Shown here in pieces: positions 35,535 through 43,732 of a stretch of 64,000 bases of DNA. Position 1 is the stretch's first letter. The number at the start of each line of letters is the position of its first letter. The stretch is from Lachnospiraceae bacterium (GTDB lineage Bacteria; Bacillota; Clostridia; Lachnospirales; Lachnospiraceae). The stretch covers positions 1-64,000 of the forward strand of contig JAFRSU010000038.1 of NCBI GenBank assembly GCA_017427415.1. The letters run 5' to 3'. Position numbers and translations under genes: made by a program. Below the pieces are notes generated by a model. The model was given only the letters and a program-made list of their open reading frames with translations. It ran no database searches and had not been told where the DNA came from.

Positions 35535-36005
35535 CTACAAATCAAGTTCTTTAAAATGTTTTCGAAAGTATATTCTTGCCACTATTTTGGGTAAATGTAA
35601 TAGCACCAGAAAACCTGAAATAACCACAAATGAAATGAAGCAGAATATAATGCTAACTATACTAAATGATTCTGCCATTAGTTTTATGGCTTGAATTAAT
35701 ATATACGCATATATTCCTCCCATTACAACAAATGAAATAATAGTAGTAATCAAATCAAATATGTTATGCTTTATTTTATATTTCCCATTTTTATTTTTTG
35801 TAAAAGCATATCCCATATATGAACAATGTCCATATTTAATAAATGTAACCACATTTACTATATAACAACTTGAATTAGAGTTTTTTTCAATATAAGGGGG
35901 CCATTTTTTATTATTTAGATAATAGAAAATGATTCCAATAACTAGAAACCCCAAAGGAAGGAACCAATAAGTACTGAAATGTTGCATAATATATCCCTTA
36001 TTCAT
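35535..36005 (-). CDS. A+T-rich membrane protein of unknown function
   Basis: A 156-residue protein with about four membrane helices: near 12-30 (FLPLGFLVIGIIFYYL), 85-108 (IFDLITTIISFVVMGGIYAY), 112-128 and 128-145. A polar loop rich in Asn/Lys/Tyr lies between the first and second. No family is recognised. Codons are visibly richer in A and T than in neighbouring housekeeping genes, and it has its own promoter and terminator. Together with the adjacent toxin-antitoxin pair this suggests recent acquisition. Confidence 0.65.
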   Translation of the reverse strand: MNKGYIMQHFSTYWFLPLGFLVIGIIFYYLNNKKWPPYIEKNSNSSCYIVNVVTFIKYGHCSYMGYAFTKNKNGKYKIKHNIFDLITTIISFVVMGGIYAYILIQAIKLMAESFSIVSIIFCFISFVVISGFLVLLHLPKIVARIYFRKHFKELDL

Positions 36006-36023
36006 TTGAAAATATAATATATC

Positions 36024-36069
36024 TAATACTTCTGCCCTTAATTATATCAAGGGCAGAAGTATTAATCAA
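36024..36069 (-). promoter_or_regulatory. Promoter within a perfect 16-bp inverted repeat
   Basis: TAATACTTCTGCCCTT (36024-36039) and its exact complement (36049-36064) flank a 9-base loop. On the minus strand TTGATT (36064-36069) and TATAAT (36041-36046) are 17 bases apart, so the repeat spans the promoter of the membrane-protein gene and looks like an operator. Confidence 0.65.
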
Positions 36070-36081
36070 TGCATTTTTATA

Positions 36082-36216
36082 GGTATTATCATTACTCATT
36101 TGCGGTGTACTATCTGACAGGAAAGAAATAAAAAGTGACAAGGGGACGGTTCTCCTGTCACATGAGGTTTATGATATAGATGAAAACAGTCCTTATTATG
36201 TTAAACCTGAGGATTG
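36082..36216 (+). pseudogene. Possible remnant of a small lipoprotein-like ORF
   Basis: A plus-strand frame without a start reads a hydrophobic LSLLICG-like segment, then a polar stretch passing through repeat C, then EVYDIDENSPYYVKPED and a stop at 36214-36216. A TAG immediately upstream of the hydrophobic part breaks it. It resembles the tail of a lipoprotein signal joined to a short acidic end. The evidence is weak. Confidence 0.25.
36135..36161. repeat. Repeat C copy 1 (27 bp)
   Basis: GTGACAAGGGGACGGTTCTC followed by CTGTCAC, with GTGACA/TGTCAC inverted ends. Identical 27-mers occur at 45672 (same orientation) and 57948 (opposite). It is a known type of dispersed repeat in Firmicutes. 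Confidence 0.85.
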
Positions 36217-36270
36217 ATTCAAAGTTTTTTAAATTCTTAATTGTAGGTCTGTCGGAGACTTAAAAGAATA

Positions 36271-36350
36271 ACAGAGAATAACAGAAAATAACAGAGAATA
36301 ACAGAGAGTAACAGAGAGAAACAGAGAGTAACAGAGAGAAACAGAGAGAA
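36271..36350. repeat. 10-bp tandem repeat
   Basis: Eight consecutive units of the form ACAGAGAGTA/ACAGAGAATA/ACAGAGAGAA. One strand is almost pure purine. The array lies in a 457-base gap that also holds a promoter palindrome (36024), repeat C (36135) and a terminator (36358); no gene is supported here. Confidence 0.9.
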
Positions 36351-36357
36351 TAAAAAA

Positions 36358-36393
36358 GGAGTCAGGTACCGTTATTTAATAGTATCTGACTCC
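36358..36393 (-). terminator. Terminator of the SLH-protein gene
   Basis: GGAGTCAGGTAC and GTATCTGACTCC form a 12-bp stem with one mismatch or wobble, followed on the minus strand by TTTTTTATT. Its stem is related in sequence to the terminator at 35504. Confidence 0.85.
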
Positions 36394-36462
36394 ATGACTT
36401 TTTATGCCTTGTCGGGAAGATTCCCGTAAGAGAAAGCTTGGTTATATTGTTGCCATCATCCT

Positions 36463-38691
36463 TTAAAAATCTGCGGACATCATACGGATCACAAGGTCTG
36501 CTGCCTCGCCTCTGGTGATGGCTGAAGCAGGCTTAAACTTCTTGCCTGATTTAGCACCCATGATCTCAAGACCCTTGCAGAGTGCTACGGCACCGATGTT
36601 TTCCTTCTTGATCTTCTTCTCATCGGAGTAGCCGGTCTTGAAGATATCCATCTGAGCGAATTTCTCGCCGCCTAATGCCTTGATGATAAGTACACAGGCT
36701 TCCTCACGGGTAACCTTGGTCTCATCGTCAGGGATAAGATCCTCAGGATCGTCAGCCTCGTCTTCTTCCTCTGCAACATCATTGATATAGTATCTTACAT
36801 AAGCACTGTAATTGCCTGCAAGAAGCTTCTCAAACTCTTCGTTTGTGATCTTCTGAGCGGGCTTAAACTCTTCACCGTCAAAGCCGAGCCCCATATCAGC
36901 AAGGAGCTTGATAGAACGCTCATACTTTGTACCTGCTATATCGGTATACTTGTAGGATACACCTGCGGGCTTATATTCTTCACCGCTCCAGTCAACCCTC
37001 TTACCTGTAAATGCATCGATAAAGTTGGGAGAGATAGCGGTTCTGTATACCAGACGCGCCTTAACTTCCTTTTCTACTCCGTAATACTTATCGGAATTAT
37101 CATACTTATTTACAAGCTCGTATATAAGGTCGAAACCGTCACATGCGATATAAGACTCAAATGCCTTCTTTTCGCCTATAAGGTTCTTGGGCTCAGGGAG
37201 CTTGGCATCGGTCCAGTTTACATAGTAATTGGTAACCTTACCTGTGGTCGCCTCAACGGCACCGCTTATATAGTTGGCACTGAAAGGTATATCCTTATAG
37301 TATCTGCCGTATGTATATGAATATCCGCCTACTTTATCATAGTCCTTGCGGCTGTCGTTATAATAAATGGTAACCTTACGGTCATACTCATTGGTCTTCT
37401 TTACGTAATCAGCCTTATCCTTATCGGTCTCCTTGATGAATTCCTCAAAGAGCTTCTTGCACTGGCTGCTTGTGAAGTTAGCTACGAACTTGTCGCTGCC
37501 TTCATTGGTGTAATCGTAATAGTCCTTTGTGGTAGCAGAGAAACGGATAAGCTTTCCTGTCTTTGCATTAATCTGTGCAGAAGCTGATGCCCTGTAATAA
37601 TCACGGTAGTTATAATCCTTTGAATAATCTACGGGGCGGTCATCCGAAAGTGATAAGTTCCAGTAATACTCGCCGTCATTGCTGTAAAGCCTGCTGGTAA
37701 CCTTATTGAGGTTGGGATCGATATAAAGTCTCTTGTTGTTCTTTATAAGGTTAACTGCCTGTTCAGCGGTAATGATATCCTTGATATCTCCAATCTTCTT
37801 GATTTCGGCATCGGAAAGCCTTACTGATTTTCCGTTGTATGAATATGAATCCTCCGAGTTTTCGGCAGCAGTCATTTCTGCATCATTAAAGCCTTCATCA
37901 AAGTCAGTGCCGCTGCCCCAGTAATTTTTCTCTAAGTATGCTTTTCCGGTCTTAGCGTCGATAGCAATGTAGGTCCTGTCAGGATTGTATGCTAAGAATA
38001 CCTTCTCTTTGCCATCCTTGTCATAGGTAAGTCTGTACTCAAGCTGCATTCCGACCTTTTCGCCTGCTAAGCTAGCTGCCGCTTCCTTGGTGATAGGGTT
38101 TGTCACCTTGGGGATAGACACTTCAAAGTTCCAGTTAAGCGAATAGCTCATAACCTTGGCATTAAAAGCATCCATGGTGATGGATACGGAGTTGTCGTTC
38201 ATATCGATACCGTTCTCGATACGGACAAAGCCGAAGCTGTAACGCTTGTTGTAAGCTGAATAACTGCATCTCTTTAAGTCAAGCTTACCCTTTAACTTGG
38301 GCTCAACCTGGTATATCCACTCCTCAGCCTTAGGAAGGAGCTCTTCACCGATAAATGTAGGCATCTTTCCTTCATTTGCCGAAGATGATGAATAATCATA
38401 TCTGCTGTAACTGAAAATTCTGCCGTTAGCATCGGCATTGACACTTATTCTTTCATTACCGTCCTCGTTAGACCAGTTAAAATAGTATCTGCCTTCGCCG
38501 GTGTACTCATTGAAGCTGTAATCAAACTCGGTGAACTCATCGGGTATATCGAGCTTGCCCTTAACAGCTATAAGTACCTCCTTCATCTTTTCCTCTGTAA
38601 GTGCATATTCCGCCTCAACCGGTGCAAATCCGGTAAAAGCCGAAAATGCAAGTACAAGTGCCATAAGTACTGCTAAAAATCGCTTTTTCAT
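36463..38691 (-). CDS. Secreted YcdB/YcdC-type protein with C-terminal SLH modules
   Basis: A 742-residue surface protein. The signal peptide is about residues 1-27 (MKKRFLAVLMALVLAFSAF). The body contains several propeptide-like YcdB/YcdC repeats, each with patterns such as YYFNWSNEDGNERISVNADA and KTGKLIRFSATTKDYYDY. The last 140 residues look like S-layer homology modules: ITNEEFEKLLAG, then VTREEACVLIIKALGG, and FKPASAITRGEAADLVIRMM at the end. These would bind wall polysaccharide. The acidic stretch EEEDEADDPEDLIPDDE separates two of them. The enzymatic role is unknown. Confidence 0.82.
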   Translation of the reverse strand: MKKRFLAVLMALVLAFSAFTGFAPVEAEYALTEEKMKEVLIAVKGKLDIPDEFTEFDYSFNEYTGEGRYYFNWSNEDGNERISVNADANGRIFSYSRYDYSSSSANEGKMPTFIGEELLPKAEEWIYQVEPKLKGKLDLKRCSYSAYNKRYSFGFVRIENGIDMNDNSVSITMDAFNAKVMSYSLNWNFEVSIPKVTNPITKEAAASLAGEKVGMQLEYRLTYDKDGKEKVFLAYNPDRTYIAIDAKTGKAYLEKNYWGSGTDFDEGFNDAEMTAAENSEDSYSYNGKSVRLSDAEIKKIGDIKDIITAEQAVNLIKNNKRLYIDPNLNKVTSRLYSNDGEYYWNLSLSDDRPVDYSKDYNYRDYYRASASAQINAKTGKLIRFSATTKDYYDYTNEGSDKFVANFTSSQCKKLFEEFIKETDKDKADYVKKTNEYDRKVTIYYNDSRKDYDKVGGYSYTYGRYYKDIPFSANYISGAVEATTGKVTNYYVNWTDAKLPEPKNLIGEKKAFESYIACDGFDLIYELVNKYDNSDKYYGVEKEVKARLVYRTAISPNFIDAFTGKRVDWSGEEYKPAGVSYKYTDIAGTKYERSIKLLADMGLGFDGEEFKPAQKITNEEFEKLLAGNYSAYVRYYINDVAEEEDEADDPEDLIPDDETKVTREEACVLIIKALGGEKFAQMDIFKTGYSDEKKIKKENIGAVALCKGLEIMGAKSGKKFKPASAITRGEAADLVIRMMSADF

Positions 38692-38820
38692 AGTATTCTC
38701 CCTTCTTCGATCAGCGGGACAAAGTCCCCCTCTTTATCTGTTCTTATAAACCTTAGACGATAAGGAGTTAACGTGGGTTCCAAAAATTTAAATCCTTTTT
38801 TTTGTCCTTTTTTGTCACAA

Positions 38821-38845
38821 ACAGCCCTGTGAAACACAGGGCTGT
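38821..38845 (-). terminator. Hairpin terminator after the fibronectin III gene
   Basis: ACAGCCCTGTG and CACAGGGCTGT form a perfect 11-bp stem with an AAA loop, seven bases after the gene stop. The T-run is short (TTTGTG) on the minus strand. Confidence 0.75.
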
Positions 38846-38852
38846 CAGTATG

Positions 38853-40466
38853 TTATTTCGCGGTAAAACTCTTAACCTTGCTCCATGAGCTGTATGTGGT
38901 CACATCTCCGTATGTGAAGTATACTCTTACTCTTGCATAGTAGGTGGGCTTTTCTGTTGCAGATGTAGAAAGCTTTTCTACATCCTTACTGTACTTAACA
39001 GTCTTGGTACCGTTTACCTTCTCATCGATCACGGTATTCTTAAACTTCTTATCTGTAGCCACCTGGATCTGATATCCGGTACCGGCCTTTTTCTTATATG
39101 TGATATTGAAACTGCCGTTAGCCATCGATACCTTGGATATAGCCGTCTTCTTAGGCATTGTAGCGCACTGTAAAGTGTCACTGAACAGTCCGACAAATAC
39201 CTTATCTGTTACTGCACGTACCTTGTAGTCATATCCCGTAGCAGCCTTAAGCTTCTTAATAGTTACGCTGTTAGTCTTGGATGTAGTTACAAGCTTATTG
39301 TTCTTATCATATATTTCATAGAACTCTGCACCGTCGACCTTACTCCAGGTAAGTGTAAGAGAAGTCGTCTTAGCCTTCTTTACCTTGAGACCTTTTACCT
39401 TATCTACCGCATAGTCATACTTTGAATCCTTGCCTAAGGTATCGCACTGAAGCTTCGTTCTGATGAGGATCCTTGACTTCTCGGTAAAAGTATCTGCCTT
39501 GTCAAATCCTATACCTCGCTGACCGTCAGACAGCCATACCGCATTCGCCATGGAGCCTTCGTAGTCAAATTTCTTCTCACTCAGATCATCCACCGCCGCT
39601 TCAACAACGATCAGGAACGGCTCACGCTCTCCGATATTTAAGTAGATTGCTGTCGCAGCATCGGTCACTTCTTGCGAGAAATGGGTCATCATTGAAACAT
39701 AACCGCCCCATTTTCCGTTTTCACCCAATTCTCTTTTAGGATTTGAAGTATCGGGAACAGGCAATTCGTCAGGAATCTCAAGATTCTGATCGGTTGTCTT
39801 TCCGAAAGTGGCAGTATCCGACCAGTCTGTAAAATAATACTGCAAACCCGCTTCGTAGTCATCCAATAATCCAAACTGGATGCAGTAACGGTATCTTACC
39901 TTAAAGGTATGGTTCTTAAGGTCAAATGCATCGTTTTTTAAAGTTTTCTTTAATAGCTTTCCTTCAGCTGCCGCATCGGCTTCCATCAGAGTAATTTCAT
40001 TCGTATTGTCATCGTATCCTCCGCCGAAACCGGTATAAAAGGTGAATCCGTCCGCGTAAGCATCCTGTTCCTTTTTGTCCCAGCTCTTGTTATACTGCCA
40101 GTCCCCGCCATCTACCGAGATGTCAAACTGAACTGTTGTCTCAAATGCGTTAATTCCGTATTTTACTTCAAATTCTGTAAATTCATCTTCATACCAATCA
40201 TTCTTAAACTCTACGTATTCAGTGCTTGCTTCATAGTCCCTGACCAGCTTAAGTACATCATCGTTCTGTTTTACGATAGACGAAATCCAACGTGTATCGC
40301 TCTCATCTATATTGATGATCGGCTTATACGGCTTGATCTTCCCAATCCCCTTCGGGAAATAATCCTCAATGATCTTATCAGCTGCGGAAGCCTTCACTCC
40401 GCCAAGAGTTAAGATAAGACACGAAACCATTAATAACCCCAATAAAAACTTTGACAGTTTCTTCAT
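38853..40466 (-). CDS. Secreted fibronectin type III domain protein
   Basis: A 537-residue extracellular protein. Signal peptide about 1-28 (LLGLLMVSCLILTLGGVKASA). Residues 30-350 form an uncharacterised region with many acidic and aromatic residues. A fibronectin III domain lies at about 353-437 (VKGLKVKKAKTTSLTLTWSK, GYDYKVRAV), followed by a second Fn3-like unit to the end (GSFNITYKKKAGTGYQIQVA, YYARVRVYF). No wall anchor is seen. A role in carbohydrate or surface binding is inferred from the domain only. It has its own promoter and terminator. Confidence 0.8.
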   Translation of the reverse strand: MKKLSKFLLGLLMVSCLILTLGGVKASAADKIIEDYFPKGIGKIKPYKPIINIDESDTRWISSIVKQNDDVLKLVRDYEASTEYVEFKNDWYEDEFTEFEVKYGINAFETTVQFDISVDGGDWQYNKSWDKKEQDAYADGFTFYTGFGGGYDDNTNEITLMEADAAAEGKLLKKTLKNDAFDLKNHTFKVRYRYCIQFGLLDDYEAGLQYYFTDWSDTATFGKTTDQNLEIPDELPVPDTSNPKRELGENGKWGGYVSMMTHFSQEVTDAATAIYLNIGEREPFLIVVEAAVDDLSEKKFDYEGSMANAVWLSDGQRGIGFDKADTFTEKSRILIRTKLQCDTLGKDSKYDYAVDKVKGLKVKKAKTTSLTLTWSKVDGAEFYEIYDKNNKLVTTSKTNSVTIKKLKAATGYDYKVRAVTDKVFVGLFSDTLQCATMPKKTAISKVSMANGSFNITYKKKAGTGYQIQVATDKKFKNTVIDEKVNGTKTVKYSKDVEKLSTSATEKPTYYARVRVYFTYGDVTTYSSWSKVKSFTAK

Positions 40467-40591
40467 TTTGCTCCTCCTTGTATAATATGTATTGCTCCCT
40501 CATAAGATAAAAGAACATGGGATATACCGAATCTTAAGCCTTTGTGATAAAAATAACCAACGAAACAAATCCCATGAACCAATATATATTT

Positions 40592-40619
40592 ATTATACCA
40601 AAAAAATAGAAAAAGTCAA
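40592..40619 (-). promoter_or_regulatory. Promoter-like sequence upstream of the fibronectin III gene
   Basis: On the minus strand TTGACT (40614-40619) and a perfect TATAAT (40592-40597) are 16 bases apart. Transcription would start near 40585, about 119 bases before the ATG at 40466. It begins 10 bases after the response-regulator stop. Confidence 0.7.
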
Positions 40620-40629
40620 TAAAAACATG

Positions 40630-41337
40630 TTACTTCCTGCCTGTCAGATAATACACCGCAAGGGCGGTCCTGTGAGACAGATCCTCCTTTGAAAGGATAT
40701 TTGTGATATAGTTCTTGACGGTACCCTCAGAGATGTAGAGTTTTTCCGCTATCTGCTTATTGGAAAGTCCTTCTGCAACAGCTTTTATAATGTCGAGCTC
40801 ACGGTCGGTATATCCGGAAGCATCAAAACCGGTGTTTTCAGTATCCCACCTCATCCGGCACTCCGTGCCACCTTCCCCTCGAGGGGAAGGCTGGGAAGCG
40901 GATGCCCCACTGCCTGATGAGCTAACAAGCCCGGTCAATGACTCAAGTATGTTTTCATCCATTACACCTGCCCCATGATATACGGATTTTATCATCTGCT
41001 TTAAGTGCTCCGGAGTATGATTTTTGATGAGATAGCCTTTTGCTCCGTTTTTCAGAGCCTGCTTTACCAGGTCATCGTCATCAAATGTGGTAAGGATCAG
41101 AACCTTCCCCAGATTCTTCTCCACGATATATTTGGTGGCCTCTATCCCGTCCATGACCGGCATCTGGATATCCATCAGAAAAACATCGGGAGCTTGTCTT
41201 TCCGCCAGTTCGATAGCATCCTTCCCGTTAGCTGCACACCCTATAACCTCAAACTCATCATCCACATCCAGGATGATCCTCATGCCGTCCCTCACAAAAT
41301 CGCTGTCATCCGCGATTATTACTTTGATTTTATCCAT
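40630..41337 (-). CDS. NarL/LuxR-type response regulator
   Basis: A 235-residue two-component regulator. The receiver domain (1-120) has Asp10/Asp11, the phosphorylation site Asp56 (VFLMDIQMP), the conserved Thr near 84 and Lys near 106. The LuxR-type helix-turn-helix is at about 172-235 (YTDRELDIIKAVAEGLSNKQ, then GTVKNYITNIL). The ATG at 41337 is chosen because GAGGTAG lies five bases upstream; the open frame extends 18 codons further into the kinase gene. The linker between the domains includes about 16 residues encoded by a copy of repeat B. It ends the ABC exporter/kinase operon and may regulate it. Confidence 0.9.
   Translation of the reverse strand: MDKIKVIIADDSDFVRDGMRIILDVDDEFEVIGCAANGKDAIELAERQAPDVFLMDIQMPVMDGIEATKYIVEKNLGKVLILTTFDDDDLVKQALKNGAKGYLIKNHTPEHLKQMIKSVYHGAGVMDENILESLTGLVSSSGSGASASQPSPRGEGGTECRMRWDTENTGFDASGYTDRELDIIKAVAEGLSNKQIAEKLYISEGTVKNYITNILSKEDLSHRTALAVYYLTGRK
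40847..40895. repeat. Repeat B copy 4, in frame inside the response regulator
   Basis: CACCTCATCCGGCACTCCGTG followed by the CTTCCCCTCGAGGGGAAGGC palindrome. On the minus strand it is translated as QPSPRGEGGTECRMRW in the linker between receiver and DNA-binding domains. Confidence 0.8.
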
Positions 41338-41344
41338 ATCTACC

Positions 41345-42469
41345 TCACATCGGCAACAGCATGTTGACTGTAAAGCCGTTCTCCGTCTCAAAACTTAAGG
41401 TGCCCCCGGCACCTCTAACCCTGCTCCTCATACCGGATATGCCCATGCCGTCTTTAAGTTTCACACATCCTATCCCGTTATCGGCTATGCTGCATCTTAC
41501 CATTTTGTTCATTACGATGATACTCAAAAGGATCCTTGTGCATTTCGAATATTTCATCGAATTGGTCACCGCTTCAAACGCATTGTCAAGGATGATCTCC
41601 CAGTTCGCTTCCGAGATAAGCGACATATCTCCGGAAGTGTTAAGTTCCATCTCCACACCCTTTTCGTTGCAATCCTCACAGAGCTTATACAGCTGCAGCA
41701 TGGACTGTTCCTTTTTTTCAGGTCTCTCTTTTCTTAAGATAGCCCTTATCTCATCCATACCGCCGCGCATCCGGTCGATCACGCCCTGTAGCATGGCTTT
41801 TGACTTTTCCGGATCCTTATCGAGGATTACTTTTATTGCTTCTAACTGGTATATGGAGCCGTTTATGTTGTGCCCCAGCTTATCATGCAATGTCTGAGCG
41901 AGCTTCGAACGGCTCTCTAAAAGCCTGTTTTCCGCCAGCAGCATATTTTTACGTATCTCGGCCTTACTTTCCTCATCCATCCGGTAAATATTCTTTTTCA
42001 GATCCTGCTCAATGATAGTTTCCTTCATCATCTGTTTTTTATATTCATTTATGATAAAGTAATGCTGGATATACAGGATGGCAAGCATGCTTACAACAAC
42101 TACCTGCATTCCCACTCCGTACGGATTGGGTGCAAACGCCGCGATGCTTACAAATGCATACCATTTAGCTGACGCCTTTATATCCGATAATATTTCAAAA
42201 ACCACAAAAAACAAAAGGATCAGAAAACCTCTTCCGCCGAAGTACAGAAGAAGAGCGATCAGCCCCGTTCCGGCTATATATGCCGGGATCTTCAGCTTAC
42301 CTTTAAGCAGTTCCTTTACCACCATACAGCTTACAAAAAACAGGCTAAGCAGGAGTACCGGCAACGATACCCCTGCTTCACTGCTGCTTATTATACTTAA
42401 TATATTGAATACGATCAGGAATCCCAATCGTACAGCTGTAAAATAATTGTTCCGTAAAGTTTTTTCCAT
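41345..42469 (-). CDS. Sensor histidine kinase (HisKA_3 type)
   Basis: A 374-residue membrane kinase, partner of the response regulator that starts 7 bases after it ends. About five or six membrane helices fill residues 10-140. A coiled coil (about 145-180) follows, then the dimerisation/phosphoacceptor motif TLHDKLGHNINGS with the histidine near 192. The HATPase_c domain carries the N box (NAFEAVTNSMKYSK near 292) and G boxes (ADNGIGC, GMGISGMRSR). The ATG directly abuts the upstream permease stop (TAAATG). The stimulus is unknown; genetic linkage to an ABC exporter suggests sensing of an exported or toxic compound. Confidence 0.9.
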   Translation of the reverse strand: MEKTLRNNYFTAVRLGFLIVFNILSIISSSEAGVSLPVLLLSLFFVSCMVVKELLKGKLKIPAYIAGTGLIALLLYFGGRGFLILLFFVVFEILSDIKASAKWYAFVSIAAFAPNPYGVGMQVVVVSMLAILYIQHYFIINEYKKQMMKETIIEQDLKKNIYRMDEESKAEIRKNMLLAENRLLESRSKLAQTLHDKLGHNINGSIYQLEAIKVILDKDPEKSKAMLQGVIDRMRGGMDEIRAILRKERPEKKEQSMLQLYKLCEDCNEKGVEMELNTSGDMSLISEANWEIILDNAFEAVTNSMKYSKCTRILLSIIVMNKMVRCSIADNGIGCVKLKDGMGISGMRSRVRGAGGTLSFETENGFTVNMLLPM

Positions 42470-43732
42470 TTAAGCTTCAGCCTTTTTCATTTTTAGCCCA
42501 AGTCCGGCTATGCTGATCACAAAAGTCAGATATGCGGCTACTATACATAATAACATAATATAGGCCGAGTTGTCACCCACAAAAATCATTTCGGTCCCTT
42601 CCATAAACCATTTCTGAGGCATAATACCCGAGATCACCTTGATAAGCTTTGTGGTCGCATTAAGAGGGAAATAGAGGCCGGAAAGGAGGGACGAGAGCGA
42701 CCAGATGGTAAAGGCCACAACGTTCGCTGTCATTACATCTTCAAAGAGGATTCCCAAGAGAAGACTGACGGAGCAGAATATAAGTCCCAAAAGGAAGGTA
42801 AGGACCAGAATCTGTCCGCGGGCCATCCCGAGGTTTTCTTCACTTATAAACATTATGCCTATCCCGAGGATAATTGTCAGCAGCGCTGATACTACCACTC
42901 CCGAAAGCAGTTTTGCTAGGAAATAGGTAACATTTCCTGCATTCGTAAGCTTTATCCTTGTAAGTACCTGTTCCTTCTGTTCCTGGATAACCGTATGAGC
43001 CACAAATACACCGCAGAACATAAATCCCAGGGTAAGAAATGCAAATACATATCCCATACGGGTCTTTTTGTTGTTCTGCTCCCTGGATAATACTCTTGTA
43101 TCCGGATTTTGGAGTTCAACGATTTCCTTTTCTATTTTTAAGGCATCAGCAGATTTTAAAAGTTCCAAGGTCTTTTCAGGATCATAACCGGCCAAAACAG
43201 CAGCATTCTGTATGCGCATCACTGCATTTTTTACCTCTGTAACAAACATCGCATATCTTCCGTCATCGGAAAGAAGATCGATGGAAAGTGCATCTGCACT
43301 GTTGCCGTCAAACAGCATCCGGTCAAAGTCGGGACTTAAATACATCGCTGCAGTCATCCTGTCCTCGATACCGTCATTTTTCACCTTTGTCCTATATTCA
43401 TCAAAAGTCATTCCGTTAACTTTCGCTCTTAAGATCTTAAACAGTCCGTTGTCTGCCAGACTTTTAAGGAAATACTCCGAAATATCAGTTCCTGATGCAT
43501 CATAAACCTTTATTATGAGCACACCGTTTCCGTTATTGTAATATGCGACCTTTTCATCAGGGCCTTCAAGCTCACCGATTTCATTCTCCAGGAAGCCTGC
43601 TGCATAGTATGAGCTGTCCGCCACCTTTACATTTAGCATAATTATAGATAATACCGGCGTTAATACTAAAAAGAACCAGAATCCTTTATTTCTGAAAAGA
43701 AGTTTAAGCGTGGTTTTTAATATGGTATTCAT
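42470..43732 (-). CDS. ABC-2 type transporter permease (second of pair)
   Basis: A 420-residue membrane component of an ABC exporter. One N-terminal helix (about 13-33) is followed by a large extracellular domain (about 35-215) and five or six helices in the C-terminal half (YVFAFLTLGFMFCGVFV, VVSALLTIILGIGIMF, LVLTFLLGLIFCSVSLLLGI). The start ATG at 43732 overlaps the upstream permease stop as ATGA; an in-frame ATG 17 codons earlier is rejected. It lies between the first permease and the kinase gene in one operon. Confidence 0.88.
   Translation of the reverse strand: MNTILKTTLKLLFRNKGFWFFLVLTPVLSIIMLNVKVADSSYYAAGFLENEIGELEGPDEKVAYYNNGNGVLIIKVYDASGTDISEYFLKSLADNGLFKILRAKVNGMTFDEYRTKVKNDGIEDRMTAAMYLSPDFDRMLFDGNSADALSIDLLSDDGRYAMFVTEVKNAVMRIQNAAVLAGYDPEKTLELLKSADALKIEKEIVELQNPDTRVLSREQNNKKTRMGYVFAFLTLGFMFCGVFVAHTVIQEQKEQVLTRIKLTNAGNVTYFLAKLLSGVVVSALLTIILGIGIMFISEENLGMARGQILVLTFLLGLIFCSVSLLLGILFEDVMTANVVAFTIWSLSSLLSGLYFPLNATTKLIKVISGIMPQKWFMEGTEMIFVGDNSAYIMLLCIVAAYLTFVISIAGLGLKMKKAEA

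Noticed and set aside
36271..36350. CRISPR array at the 10-bp repeat
   Set aside because: Units are contiguous with no spacers, and far too short for CRISPR repeats.
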